Shown here: in pieces, positions 18,507-28,470 of the stretch
How the letters are laid out: every line of letters starts with the position of its first letter
Numbering within the stretch: the first letter of the stretch is position 1
DNA from: RBG-16-64-43 sp035288225
GTDB taxonomy: Bacteria > Chloroflexota > Anaerolineae > Anaerolineales > RBG-16-64-43
Direction: 5' to 3'
Assembly: GCA_035288225.1 (NCBI GenBank)
Contig: DATEAT010000007.1
Location: 12,701-76,700, forward strand
DNA: 64,000 bases
Notes under the pieces: model-generated
What the model saw: only the letters and a program-made list of their open reading frames with translations
What the model was told of the DNA's origin: nothing
The model's database searches: none
Program-made: the position numbers and the translations under genes

Positions 18507-21248
18507 ATGAAACATGGAACCCGCCTGCTGCCCGTCGGCGTTCTATTGATCTCCAGTCTCCTTCTCTTCACGTCTCGCGACCTCCCTGCGGCTGGTGCCG
18601 CGCCCGACCTGCTTGACTTGGAGGAGGTCTGGACGACAGGACTCGTCTATTGGGCGGCACCGGGTCAAATCGAAATCGGAGATTTCGATTTGGATGGCGC
18701 GACCGACATGGTCACATGCGCCCACGACCAGATCCTCGTACTCAACCACACGTCGCTCGACACCTACGAACCCGTCTGGTACAGCCGACCGACGAAGTGC
18801 AGTCGGGTCGCAGCCGGAAATCGCGACGGCACAGGAGTCGGCGAGTTTTACGTCGCAACCACCGACGGCCACGTCCAGGTCGTCGACGCAGACACGCACG
18901 CCACGCTTGGAACGATCAGCCTGCCCTACGGGGCGGCGCCCGCCGACCTCTTGGTGGCCGACGCCGACGGTGACACCATACCCGAAGTAATCGTGACGCG
19001 AGCCGAAGACACGCTTTTCTACGACGCGGTGTCACTGGCGCTGGAGTGGCAAGCCTCCGGGCTCGGCGGGAACCTCCTGGTTGTCGCCAATATCGACGGT
19101 GACCCTGACCCCGAAACCCTCGTCAACGGCAACCCGGCCCACATCCTCAACGCCTCGCTTCAGGTTCAAGAATGGGAACGGGCCGGTGGCTTTGGGCCGC
19201 ACCTGGCCGCCGGCGACGTGGATGGCGACGCGATGGCGGAGATCGCCTTCCTGGTGAATTGGGACTACGACATCGTCGTCTATGACGCCGATGTCCAGGC
19301 CATCAAGTGGCAACGACACGAAACCTCCAGGGCCACCGAAGTGCTGGTGACCGATCTCCAACACGATGGGCTGGCAGACGTCATTGCGGGGCCAATTGGC
19401 CTTGACGGGGCGCGTGGCTACAACGGCCAGGACGGGACACCCTTGTGGGCAATCCACAACTCCACTCATGGCCTGGCGGGGTTGACCTTCGGCGATGTGG
19501 ACGACGACGGCACCATCGAAATCGTGTGGGGTTCCAGCTCATCGGCACACGCCATGGTCGTGGGCGATTGGCAGGCCCAAGCTGTCGAGTGGGTCAGCCC
19601 TGAGTGGGAGGAATACACGGCGGTCGAGGTAGGAGATGTCGATCTGGATGGCTCGGAGGAGATCGTCTCCGCGACCCGGTCCCGCGGCATCACCGTCTAC
19701 GACGGCCAGACCCACCAGGTCGAGTGGACGACCTCGTCGTCGGGACTCGGTGCCTATCTGGAATCCATGGAGTTGGGGGAATTCGATGGCGACCCCGAGC
19801 TCGAAGTCCTTGCTGCATTTGGAAGCGACCCAACCCTGCGCACCTACGATGGCCTCACCGGCGCGCTGGAATGGCAGGGCCCCGATCTGGGCTCCGGCGG
19901 GACGCTTGGCCTGGAGGTTGCCAATCTCGACGGCGACCCGGCACAGGAAATAGTGCTGGGCCTTTCCAGCGGGTCACATATCATCGTGCTCAACGGAGCC
20001 ACGCCCTTCATCCAGTGGGATAGTGGGTTATTGGATGGCGGCATCGAAGACTTCGACGTGGGCGAGCTTGATGGCGACGGTGTTCTGGAGCTTGCCGTTC
20101 TCACCAACTTGGCCGTCCACGTCTTTGAGACGGCGACCTGGCAGGAAAGGCTGGACCAGCCGGTTGCGTCCGGGCGGGAAGTGGCCATCGCCGGCGATGC
20201 TTCGGGCGGCCCGGGCCAGTTGCTGGTGGCCCGTTGGACCTCTCCCTCCAGCTACATCGTCGAGTCGTGGAGAGGAGACAATTTTGCCAAAGCCTGGGAC
20301 CGCCCGCTGGCGATCGCCGCTCTGGATGACATCCTTACCGCCGATCTGGATGGCGACGACATGCAGGAATTCCTGCTCAATGGGACCCTGGCCTGGGGCC
20401 CGCCGAAAACCCCTCTACTGTGGATCGGCGGGCAAGTGCTTCCTCCACTCTGGAACTACAAGATGGCGGACGTCTGGGGATCTATCACGAGCACGACCGT
20501 TTCGGACGTTGATAGTGACGGTTCGCAGGAGGTGGTCTGGACCAGCGCCACGACGCTGCAGGTGATGGACGCGGTCAGTCACCCGCTGCAGCGCGTATAT
20601 CTGCCCCTGGCCGTGAATGCAGAGAGCGAAGTATGGACCACGATCTTCGAGGAAGGATTCGAGGGAACTTTCCCCGGTGCATGGTTGGTATTCGACAACT
20701 ATCCGCAGAACGGGATCCACTATTGGGGGAAGCGCAACTGCCGGGCGTTCTCCGGGACCTACAGCGGGTGGAGTATCGGCGCGGGCTCCCAGGGCGGGAG
20801 CCTTCCGTGCGGTGCCGAATATACGAACAATGCCGAGTCGTGGATGATGCGCGGCCCGATGAGCCTGGCCGATGCCACAGCCGCGGAACTGAGATTCAAG
20901 ATGTGGCTCAATAGCGAGCCCAATGACGGCCTGTGCCGTATGGCCTCCATCGATGGGTACAACTTCTATGGATACTGCACCTCTGGCGTGACCTCGGGAT
21001 GGGTGGATCAGGTGCTTGATCTGGAAGATGTGTACACGCTTGGAGATTTGACGGGGGAGCCGAAGGTCTGGGTCGCGCTGATCTTCATCAGCGACGGAGC
21101 CATCTACTACCAGGAGGGGGCCCACGTGGACGACATCCTGATGCGCAAGTGCGTGTGGTCGCGCTGCACGCTCTCGCTCGACGGCGAGGCGCAACCCGGC
21201 CCGCTCGATCTCCGCGAGTGGGGCACCGAGATGATGGTTCCGGAATGA
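18507..21248 (+). CDS. Secreted FG-GAP/VCBS repeat protein, copy 1
   Basis: A 913-residue exported protein with an N-terminal signal peptide ending near Ala-Ala-Gly-Ala-Ala. It has at least nine beta-propeller-type FG-GAP repeats, each carrying a DxDxDG-like calcium loop (IGDFDLDGATDM, VADADGDTIPEV, AGDVDGDAMAEI, FGDVDDDGTIEI, VGDVDLDGSEEI, VGELDGDGVLEL). After about residue 710 comes a separate C-terminal domain of about 200 residues with a GFEGTFPGAWLVFDN start, which looks like a jelly-roll or MAM-like surface domain. The start at 18507 is supported by a GGGAGGGGGG ribosome binding site. It has no anchor, so it is probably released or attached non-covalently. Such proteins often mediate adhesion or carbohydrate binding; the ligand is unknown. 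It has a shorter paralogue downstream. Confidence 0.8.
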   Translation: MKHGTRLLPVGVLLISSLLLFTSRDLPAAGAAPDLLDLEEVWTTGLVYWAAPGQIEIGDFDLDGATDMVTCAHDQILVLNHTSLDTYEPVWYSRPTKCSRVAAGNRDGTGVGEFYVATTDGHVQVVDADTHATLGTISLPYGAAPADLLVADADGDTIPEVIVTRAEDTLFYDAVSLALEWQASGLGGNLLVVANIDGDPDPETLVNGNPAHILNASLQVQEWERAGGFGPHLAAGDVDGDAMAEIAFLVNWDYDIVVYDADVQAIKWQRHETSRATEVLVTDLQHDGLADVIAGPIGLDGARGYNGQDGTPLWAIHNSTHGLAGLTFGDVDDDGTIEIVWGSSSSAHAMVVGDWQAQAVEWVSPEWEEYTAVEVGDVDLDGSEEIVSATRSRGITVYDGQTHQVEWTTSSSGLGAYLESMELGEFDGDPELEVLAAFGSDPTLRTYDGLTGALEWQGPDLGSGGTLGLEVANLDGDPAQEIVLGLSSGSHIIVLNGATPFIQWDSGLLDGGIEDFDVGELDGDGVLELAVLTNLAVHVFETATWQERLDQPVASGREVAIAGDASGGPGQLLVARWTSPSSYIVESWRGDNFAKAWDRPLAIAALDDILTADLDGDDMQEFLLNGTLAWGPPKTPLLWIGGQVLPPLWNYKMADVWGSITSTTVSDVDSDGSQEVVWTSATTLQVMDAVSHPLQRVYLPLAVNAESEVWTTIFEEGFEGTFPGAWLVFDNYPQNGIHYWGKRNCRAFSGTYSGWSIGAGSQGGSLPCGAEYTNNAESWMMRGPMSLADATAAELRFKMWLNSEPNDGLCRMASIDGYNFYGYCTSGVTSGWVDQVLDLEDVYTLGDLTGEPKVWVALIFISDGAIYYQEGAHVDDILMRKCVWSRCTLSLDGEAQPGPLDLREWGTEMMVPE

Positions 21249-21405
21249 GTATTCATGCGGGTCGTAGCCTGCGTCCTTTCAATCGAAAGAGGATAGCCCG
21301 CAGGCGCATGCCACTCTACATCGAGTCGGCAACGTACGCCGGCCTGGCTCGCCATGGCCAGTAGGCGCTCATGATGCGTTTGGGGCGGACTGGCAAGGGG
21401 GGTGA

Positions 21406-23520
21406 ATGAACCTCATCCGGCGCCGCCTGCTGATGTGCAGCCTCCTCGCGGCGGGCTTCTTGCTTCCGCCGGCGCTGCCGTCCCCTGCCGCCGACAAGCG
21501 CGAGATGCGCTCTGACCTGATATGGGAGTGGGCGACGGGATCGATCAAGACCAGGTTGCCGGAACGCTCGATCGAAGTCACCGATCTGGATGGGGATGGC
21601 GCCACCGACATGGTTGTGTGCCAGCAGGGTTACGTCACCAATTTGAACTTTGTCCCTCCCGCGGCCTATGCACCTGCCTGGTTCAGTGTTTACATGCGAT
21701 GCACCGCGATCGCTACCGGCGACCGGAATGGGGACGGCGCACGGGAGATCTACGCCCTGGTAGACCCCGGACGTGTCGTCATCCTGGATGCGAGCGGCCG
21801 CGCCGAACTGGGCGCATTCGACCTGCCCGCCGGCGTCGTCTCATATGATCTCGCCGTTGCCGATGTCGACGGTGACACCCATTCGGAGATCGTGGTCTCC
21901 CTCCGCGATCGCACGCTCGTCTATGACGCGGCAACCTTTGCGCTGGAGTGGAGCGCGATCGGCCACGGTGCCGGTTCTGCCCACAACGGCGGAGTCCTTA
22001 TCGCCAACATCGATGGCGATGCTTTGCTGGAAATTGTTGTCAACGGCGATGCCGGCCACATTCTGAACGCCGCTCTCCAGACGGAGGAATTCGGCATTGC
22101 CGGCGGATTGGGAAAGGACTTCGATCTGAGCGACGTCGACTCCGACGGCATGGCGGAAATCGTGTATGGCGAGAGTACCCAACTATACATCCTGGACGCT
22201 GATACGCTTTCGGTCAAGTGGCAACGCGGCGATCTGCCGATGGCGTACAGTGTGGTCGCCGTCGACCTGGACGGCAACGGCGAAACCGAAATCGTGCATG
22301 GAGATGGGAATGTGGTCCGTGGTCTCAACGGGGCTAACGGCGCAACCCTGTGGACCTGGGACACTCCGCGCAACGAAACCGAGGGCCTTGTTGCCGGGGA
22401 CCTCGACAGTGATGGCCTGGTGGAGTTGGGATGGGCGGCTCCCAGTGTCGGCGCCCTGTACATCGGGGACTGGCAATCGCAGACCGTCGACTGGGAGAGT
22501 TGGGACTATACGGGCACCTTCCTGGCAGAGACAGGTGATGTTGATGCCGATGGGGAAGGCGAGATTCTCGTCGCCCCGCGGTCGGGGGACTTGCTGGCTT
22601 ACGCCGGGTCGTCGCACGATTTGCTCTGGTCGAAGGTGGACGACCCGGGGCTTTACCACACCTCCTTTCTCGAGCTGGGCCAGGTGGATGACGACTCCGC
22701 CCTAGAGATCCTTACCGCCAACTATTCGACATTGAGCGCGTTCGATGGGGCTACGGGGATGCGCGAGTGGGCGTATCACGTCTTCTCCTCGTCCGACCCC
22801 GCAGGGCTCGCTGTCGCCAATCTGGATTCCGATCCGCAAGACGAGATCGTCATCGGCACCACGGCTGGCCACGTGCTTGTTCTGGACTCGGATGGAAGCA
22901 CGGTATTGTGGGACAGCGGCGCCCAGCCTGGTTCGATCATTGATTTCTCCCTGGGCGACCTGAATGGTGACGGGGTCCTGGACCTGGCCGTCCTGACCGC
23001 TCAGGTCCTACGAGTGTTCACGACGGACACATGGGAGCTGACCCAGGATGTTCCCTTCACGGATGGCGTTGCCATTGCCGTCGCCAACGGTGACGGGCGC
23101 AATGCGGGCGAACTGATCACCGCACGCTACGCCGGCTCCTACCTGCACACCCTCCAGGCCTGGAATGGCATCGACCTTCAACCCATCTGGCAGGAGTCAC
23201 TATCCGTTGGCAGCGTTGAAGAGATCGATGTCGCGGACCTGGATTCGGACGGCGTGCAGGAATTTCTCGTCATGGGCGTCTTTCGATACGACGTGATCGC
23301 GCATCCGAGCAGCTACCTGCGCATCGGCGCGCTGTATCACGACCCGGTGTGGGAGTATCAACTTCCCGACAATTGGGAGACGGTGTACGGAAGTGCGGCC
23401 TTCGACCTCGATAACGACTCGCGTCTGGAGCTTGTCCTGGGCGCCCATGCCACAGTCCAGGTGTATGAGGTCACGGGCTGGCCGGTGTATTACCTGTTTA
23501 CTCCATTCGTGACACGCTGA
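21406..23520 (+). CDS. Secreted FG-GAP/VCBS repeat protein, copy 2
   Basis: A 704-residue paralogue of the preceding gene. It has a signal peptide (RRRLLMCSLLAAGFLLPPAL) followed by the same series of calcium-loop repeats (VTDLDGDGATDM, VADVDGDTHSEI, LSDVDSDGMAEI, AVDLDGNGETEI, TGDVDADGEGEI, LGDLNGDGVLDL). It lacks the extra C-terminal domain of copy 1 and stops after a short hydrophobic end. AGGGGGG precedes the ATG. The 157-base gap between the two genes has no clear promoter. Tandem duplication followed by loss or gain of the C-terminal domain is the simplest history. Confidence 0.8.
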   Translation: MNLIRRRLLMCSLLAAGFLLPPALPSPAADKREMRSDLIWEWATGSIKTRLPERSIEVTDLDGDGATDMVVCQQGYVTNLNFVPPAAYAPAWFSVYMRCTAIATGDRNGDGAREIYALVDPGRVVILDASGRAELGAFDLPAGVVSYDLAVADVDGDTHSEIVVSLRDRTLVYDAATFALEWSAIGHGAGSAHNGGVLIANIDGDALLEIVVNGDAGHILNAALQTEEFGIAGGLGKDFDLSDVDSDGMAEIVYGESTQLYILDADTLSVKWQRGDLPMAYSVVAVDLDGNGETEIVHGDGNVVRGLNGANGATLWTWDTPRNETEGLVAGDLDSDGLVELGWAAPSVGALYIGDWQSQTVDWESWDYTGTFLAETGDVDADGEGEILVAPRSGDLLAYAGSSHDLLWSKVDDPGLYHTSFLELGQVDDDSALEILTANYSTLSAFDGATGMREWAYHVFSSSDPAGLAVANLDSDPQDEIVIGTTAGHVLVLDSDGSTVLWDSGAQPGSIIDFSLGDLNGDGVLDLAVLTAQVLRVFTTDTWELTQDVPFTDGVAIAVANGDGRNAGELITARYAGSYLHTLQAWNGIDLQPIWQESLSVGSVEEIDVADLDSDGVQEFLVMGVFRYDVIAHPSSYLRIGALYHDPVWEYQLPDNWETVYGSAAFDLDNDSRLELVLGAHATVQVYEVTGWPVYYLFTPFVTR

Positions 23521-23672
23521 CAACACGTGTAGCGCCTTAGAGCATACTTGAGTCTCAATCCATGCACCCTCGGTTCGCGGGCCAGCCGACGCGGCGTCCC
23601 GCGCGGGATGCATTCCCCTTACAATAGATCCACCATCATCCGCAGGCGATCACAGCACTCGGAGGGTCCGTG

Positions 23673-25283
23673 ATGACATATGCCTGGTGGCAGGAAGGCG
23701 TCATCTACCAGATCTACCCACGCTCGTTCGCCGACGACGACGGCGACGGCGTGGGCGACCTGCGCGGGATCATCGCCCATTTGGATCACCTCAACGACGG
23801 CACCCCCAACTCCCTGGGCGTGGACGCGATCTGGCTCTCGCCGGTCTATCCCTCGCCGGGCTACGACTTCGGCTACGACGTGGCCGACTACTGTGACATC
23901 GCCCCGCTCTTCGGCACGCTCGCCGACTTCAACCGCCTGATCGCCGAGGCCCACCGCCGCGGTATGCGCGTTCTCATGGACATGGTGGTCAATCACACCT
24001 CGCACCAGCATCCGTGGTTCGTTGAATCGCGCGCCGCGCGCGAGAATCCCAAGCGGGATTGGTACATCTGGCGCGATGCACGCGCCGGCGGCGGCAGACC
24101 CAACAAGTGGGAATCGGTTTTCGGGGGACGCGCCTGGGAGTGGGATGAGGCGACCCAGCAGTACTACTACCACATGTTCCTCAAGGAACAGCCGGATCTC
24201 AACTGGCGTAATCCCGACGTGCGCCGTGCGGTGATGCAGGTCTTCCGCTTCTGGCTGGAGCGTGGGGTGGATGGCTTCCGCCTGGACGTGGTCAACGCTT
24301 ATTTCAAGGACGCCGACCTGCGCGACAACCCGTCCAAGCTCGGCATCCGCGGCTACGATCGCCAGGCGCATGTCTATGATATGGACCGCCCCGAGCTGAT
24401 TGGGGTCTACCGCGAGCTGAACACGCTGCTCGCCGAGTACGGCGAGCGCATGGCGGTGGGCGAGATCATGGAGGCCACGCACGCGAAGGTCGCGCGCTAC
24501 AGCGGGCCGGGGCGGCTGCCGCTCGCATTCAACTTCGAGTTCACGCGCCAGCCGTGGCAGGCGCGAGCGTTTGCGCGAGCGGTTGCCCGCTGCGAGGCCT
24601 CCCTGGGCGAAGCGGGCTGGCCCTGCTACGTGCTCTCCAACCACGATGTGCCGCGCCACGCCTCGCGCTACGGCGGGCGCTTCGCGGTCGAGCGGGCCAA
24701 GGTGGCGGCGGCGATGCTGCTCACGCTGCGCGGTACACCCTTCCTTTATTACGGCGAGGAGATCGGCATGCGCGACGGCCGCATCCCGCGCGCGCAGATC
24801 CAGGACCCGCCGGGGAAGCACTACTGGCCTCTGTACGGCGGTCGCGACCCCGAGCGCACGCCGATGCCGTGGAGCGCGGAAGAAGGCGCCGGCTTCAGCC
24901 GCGGCCGGCCGTGGCTGCCGATCAACCGGGACTATCGCGAGGTGAACGTTGCGGCGCAGCGCGATGATCCGCACTCGGTGTTCTCGTTCTACCGACAGCT
25001 GATCTGGCTGCGCAAGGCGAGCGTGGCGCTGCGCCAGGGGAGTTACCGCCCGCTCATTCAAGCGCCGCGGCACGCGCAGGCTTACCTGCGCGATGCGCCA
25101 GGCCAGCGGATGCTGGTGGCGCTCAACTTCTCCGCCCAACCGCTGGTGGCCCCGTTCAACGAGCCGCTGCCGCGTGCGGCCTGGCGCCTGCGCCTCAGCA
25201 CGCACGCCGCGGCGCATGAGCCCATGCAGGGCGGTAGCATACATCTGCGGCCATACGAGGCGTGCATCTTCGAGGCCGAGTAA
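23673..25283 (+). CDS. GH13 alpha-glucosidase / oligo-1,6-glucosidase
   Basis: A 536-residue cytosolic glycoside hydrolase of family 13 that releases glucose from short alpha-glucans. The conserved regions are all present: DMVVNHTSHQHPWF (region I), GFRLDVVNAYFKD with the nucleophile Asp (region II), VGEIMEATH with the acid/base Glu (region III) and LSNHDVPRHASRY with the transition-state Asp (region IV). PRSFADDDGDGVGDLRGI at the start matches the oligo-1,6-glucosidase subfamily, including its calcium loop. There is no signal peptide. The ATG at 23673 is six bases from GGAGGG; the GTG just before it is an alternative. Exact specificity (alpha-1,4, alpha-1,6 or trehalose) cannot be read from sequence. 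Confidence 0.9.
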   Translation: MTYAWWQEGVIYQIYPRSFADDDGDGVGDLRGIIAHLDHLNDGTPNSLGVDAIWLSPVYPSPGYDFGYDVADYCDIAPLFGTLADFNRLIAEAHRRGMRVLMDMVVNHTSHQHPWFVESRAARENPKRDWYIWRDARAGGGRPNKWESVFGGRAWEWDEATQQYYYHMFLKEQPDLNWRNPDVRRAVMQVFRFWLERGVDGFRLDVVNAYFKDADLRDNPSKLGIRGYDRQAHVYDMDRPELIGVYRELNTLLAEYGERMAVGEIMEATHAKVARYSGPGRLPLAFNFEFTRQPWQARAFARAVARCEASLGEAGWPCYVLSNHDVPRHASRYGGRFAVERAKVAAAMLLTLRGTPFLYYGEEIGMRDGRIPRAQIQDPPGKHYWPLYGGRDPERTPMPWSAEEGAGFSRGRPWLPINRDYREVNVAAQRDDPHSVFSFYRQLIWLRKASVALRQGSYRPLIQAPRHAQAYLRDAPGQRMLVALNFSAQPLVAPFNEPLPRAAWRLRLSTHAAAHEPMQGGSIHLRPYEACIFEAE

Positions 25284-25308
25284 CCCGCGACGCTGCGTGC
25301 ATGAATAG

Positions 25309-25342
25309 AAGCGCCGGCCCACCATATGGTGGGCCGGCGCTT
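25309..25342. terminator. Bidirectional terminator
   Basis: A 17-base-pair palindrome (centre between 25325 and 25326) separates the convergent GH13 gene and the small membrane protein gene. T-rich bases follow on the minus strand (TTCTATTCAT). Confidence 0.7.
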
Positions 25343-25364
25343 TGCCTGCGGGCCGCAGTGCGCG

Positions 25365-25586
25365 CTAGAACAGCCCGCGAAGCAAGAGCAAGAAGCCGAC
25401 AATGATTAGCGGGATCCCGATGATCGCGCCCACCACGGTGATCGTGAGCACCACGCCCACCACCATCAGCACGAAGCCGAGAATCACCGCCACCAGCCGC
25501 CCGGTGAATCCTAGGATCCACGTGAGCAACTGCCAGATGGCCCAGAACGGCCACAGATACCACGCCACACGCTTGCTGCTCGTCAT
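25365..25586 (-). CDS. Small two-helix membrane protein
   Basis: A 73-residue membrane protein of unknown function. A Trp-rich segment (YLWPFWAIWQLLTWILGF) is followed by a long run of Val, Leu, Ile and Gly that would form two helices. The start at 25586 is set by GGAGG five to six bases upstream; a frame six codons longer exists without a ribosome binding site. It lies downstream of the PspC-like gene on the same strand, 45 bases away, so the pair probably forms an envelope-stress unit (an inference from the neighbour). Confidence 0.6.
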   Translation of the reverse strand: MTSSKRVAWYLWPFWAIWQLLTWILGFTGRLVAVILGFVLMVVGVVLTITVVGAIIGIPLIIVGFLLLLRGLF

Positions 25587-25631
25587 CCTTGCCTCCTTAC
25601 CCATCGCCTCACACGGATCCGGCGCTGTGGG

Positions 25632-25829
25632 TCACGCGCCAGGAATGATGATCCAGCACAAGAGGTACATGGCCAAACCGGGCACGCCGCCTGGGATGCA
25701 GGCCACGAGGAACCCCAAGCGGAACCAGGTTGGGCTGATTCCGAAGAATTCACCCAGGCCGCCGCACACGCCTGCCAGCACCCGGCTGGAGGGTGAACGA
25801 CGCAGCGGCGCGCGGGTTGTCTCATTCAT
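25632..25829 (-). CDS. PspC-domain protein
   Basis: A 65-residue protein made of one PspC domain: an N-terminal basic stretch, RVLAGVCGGLGEFFGISPTW, then one membrane helix (FLVACIPGGVPGLAMYLLCW). PspC proteins sense membrane stress in the phage-shock response, but stand-alone short versions are common and mostly uncharacterised. The start at 25829 follows GGAGGC. No PspA homologue is in the window. Confidence 0.8.
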   Translation of the reverse strand: MNETTRAPLRRSPSSRVLAGVCGGLGEFFGISPTWFRLGFLVACIPGGVPGLAMYLLCWIIIPGA

Positions 25830-26433
25830 TCTAGCCTCCGTCGATACATGTTCGTTCAAACTGGATATACGCACGTCCGCGGTGGCAGTTGCCGGTTTCG
25901 TTGCGGGTTTGGCTGGGGTCCGGCCGGGATGGGGAGGCTACGGCCGCTTGACACGCCAATAATGGCTGTAGACGCCTCCCAGGGGTGGCTGGAGGGCTTT
26001 GATGTGCCCAAGACTGGGGCTTGCGTAATCTTTCACAACTATGCTATAGTCTTCACTATCGGGAGAGGAACCTGACAATTTCGCACCACGGCGCTCGCTC
26101 CTGACTCTCTCGGAACTTACGTGGTTGTCATTGAGCCTTTTGGGGAGGGCTCACCGCCGCAGTTCCCAGTTGCGATGGACGGGGTTTCATGGCCCGAATT
26201 GGCGTGAACCCATGCCGCCGAACGCGCGGGCATCCGGGTGGCTCCCAGCCACCCCAGGTCAACTGTTGCCTGCCTCTGAATCCTCCCGTCTCCATCCGAT
26301 TTCCAGCGAACGCCTCCCACGCGTCTGGCTCGGCCATCCCCTTTGAGCGTGTTGGCCCGCCGGCGCGCCATTCGATCCCGCCCGCTGCCCGTGGCGGGCC
26401 TTCGCCAACACCGCGCACAAGGAGGAGCACCGC
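25830..26433. other. Intergenic region and long leader of the hdr operon
   Basis: About 600 bases without a recognisable gene. It contains the probable hdr promoter (26021-26050), after which nearly 380 transcribed but untranslated bases would precede the ATG at 26434. Two hairpin-forming stretches are visible, one around GGGTGGCTCCCAGCCACCC and one of GGCCCGCC/GGCGGGCC type near 26350-26405. I recognise no known riboswitch. Confidence 0.4.
26021..26050 (+). promoter_or_regulatory. Probable promoter of the hdr/flx operon
   Basis: TTGCGT (26021-26026) and TATAGT (26045-26050) are separated by 18 bases in a locally AT-richer stretch. It is the only sigma-70-like pair I see upstream of the operon. 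Confidence 0.45.
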
Positions 26434-28470
26434 ATGAGTGCCAACCGTAGCGCAGGCATCTCGCCGGGCGAGTACTCGGCCGCGCCTCCAGGCGAGAAGA
26501 TCGGCGTGTACATCTGCCACTGCGGCACCAACATCGCCGCCATGGTGGATGTTGCCGAGGTGGCCGAGTACGCCGGGGCGCTGCAGGGAGTGGCCGTCGC
26601 GCGCCACTACACCTACATGTGCTCCGACCCGGGCCAAGCGATGATCCAGGAGGATATTCGCTCGCTCGGCTTGGACCGGGTGGTGGTGGCCTCCTGCTCG
26701 CCGCTCATGCACGAGCCCACCTTCCGTGCGGCGTGCGCCCAGGCCGGTCTCAACCCGTTTCTCTTCCAGATGACAAACATCCGCGAGCACGTCTCGTGGG
26801 TGAGCGACGACCGCAGCAGCGCAACGCAGAAGGCGCTGGCGTTGGTGACGGCAGCCGTGCGCCGGGTGTCATTGCAGCAGCCGCTCGAGACCCGCCAACT
26901 GGGAGTCACCCAGTCGGCGCTGGTGGTGGGCGGCGGTATTGCCGGCATCGAGGCCGCGCTACGCCTGGCCGATGCCGGCAAGCGAGTGTATCTGGTAGAG
27001 CGTGAGCCGTCGATCGGCGGGCACATGGCCCAACTCTACAAGACCTTTCCCACTCTCGACTGTGCGGCCTGAATTCTCACCCCCAAGATGGTGTCCGTGG
27101 GACGCCATGAGAACATCACACTCCTCAGCTACAGCGAGGTGGAAGCTGTATCCGGTTTCGTGGGGTCCTTCCAGGTGCGCGTGCGCCGCAAGGCGCGCCA
27201 TGTGAAAGAAGATTTGTGCACCGGCTGCGGCACCTGCGTGCAGAAGTGTCCCTGGCGCAAGATCCCCTCCGAGTTCGACCTGGGCCTGGGCACCCGCCCG
27301 GCGATCTACTTCCCCTTCGGCCAGGCCGTGCCGCGCGTGCCGGTCATCGACACCGAGCACTGTGCCTACTTCGCCAAGGGCACCTGCCGCGCCTGCGCCA
27401 AATTTTGCCCGCGTGAAGCCATCGACTTCGAACAGACCGACCAGCAGCTCGAGCTCGAGGTCGGCACGATCATCCTGGCCACCGGCTTCCAGAACTACGA
27501 CCCGCGCCGCGACTCGCGCTTCGGGTACGGGGAACTGCCGGACGTGGTCACCGGGCCGGAGTTCGAACGGCTGGTGAATTCGGGCGGGCCCACATTGGGG
27601 CAGGTGCTGCGCGCCGACGGCACCCCACCCAAGAAGGTGGCCCTCATCCATTGTGTGGGCAGCCGCGGCGAGGCACACGAATACTGCTCGCGCGTGTGCT
27701 GCATGTATTCGCTCAAGCTGGCGCACCTCGTCCACGATGCGACCGGGGCCGAGGTGACCGAGTTCTACCGCGACATGCGCACCTTCGGCAAGGACTACGA
27801 ATCGTTCTACCGCCGAGTGGTTGCGGAGGGCATCCATACCTTCCGCTATGAGGGTGATGTGCAGGTGACCCAGGCCGATGGCCACTTGCGGGTGACCGCC
27901 ACCGATGTGTTCACGGGAAAGCCGGCCGAGATCGAAAGTGACATGGTGATCCTGGCCACCGGCCTGGAGCCGCAGGCCGATCAACGGCAGGTGGCCCGCC
28001 GTTTCGGAGTGAGCCTCAGCCCGGACGGTTTCTTCATGGAGCGCCACCCCAAACTGGCGCCGGTGGAAACGGCCAGCGACGGCATCTTCCTGGCCGGCAC
28101 CTGCCAGGGGCCCAAGGATATCCCCGACAGCGTTGCCCAGGGGGGCGCCGCGGCGGCGGCCGCGCTCTCGCTGATGGATGCGGGCTACGTCTATCTCGAG
28201 CCCTTCACGGTGCACGTGCTGTCCGAGCGCTGCAGCGGCTGCCGCACCTGTCAGAACCTGTGCCCCTTCAGCGCGATCCAGATGACCGAGCACGACGGAC
28301 GAACGGTCTCCACGATCAACGAAGTGCTGTGCAAGGGCTGCGGCACGTGCGCCGCCGCCTGCCCGGCCGGCGCCATATACCAGAACAACTTCTCCAACGA
28401 TCAGGTCATCGCCGAAATCCTCGGGGCGCTGTCGATCGACCGCGCCGTTCCTCAGGAGGCCTTCCCATGA
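26434..28470 (+). CDS. hdrA: HdrA, selenocysteine-containing, copy 1
   Basis: HdrA is the FAD-containing subunit at which heterodisulfide-reductase-like complexes split electron pairs. Read through the in-frame TGA at 27070-27072 as selenocysteine (residue 213), the protein is 678 residues. An N-terminal domain contains YICHCGTNIAA, CSPLMHEPTFR and an FAD-binding Rossmann start (VVGGGIAGIEAALRLADAGK, about 164-183). FPTLDCAA-Sec-ILTPKMV corresponds to the position where most homologues have Cys. A ferredoxin-like site CTGCGTCVQKCP follows near 262, and two C-terminal [4Fe-4S] motifs (CSGCRTCQNLCP, CKGCGTCAAACP) complete it. The frame resumes immediately after the TGA. GGAGG precedes the ATG. 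It overlaps the next gene by four bases. Without recoding there would be a 212-residue fragment and a headless remainder. Confidence 0.88.
27088..27108 (+). promoter_or_regulatory. Bacterial SECIS hairpin of hdrA copy 1
   Basis: Positions 27088-27096 pair with 27100-27108 (nine pairs, one G-U) around the loop GUG. The loop starts 25 bases after the TGA. Bacterial SECIS elements lie just downstream of UGA inside the coding sequence and have a G early in a small loop; both hold here. Confidence 0.75.

Noticed and set aside
18507..23520. Prophage or transposon island
   Set aside because: No integrase, transposase, capsid or terminal repeats were found around the FG-GAP genes; tandem duplication explains the pair.
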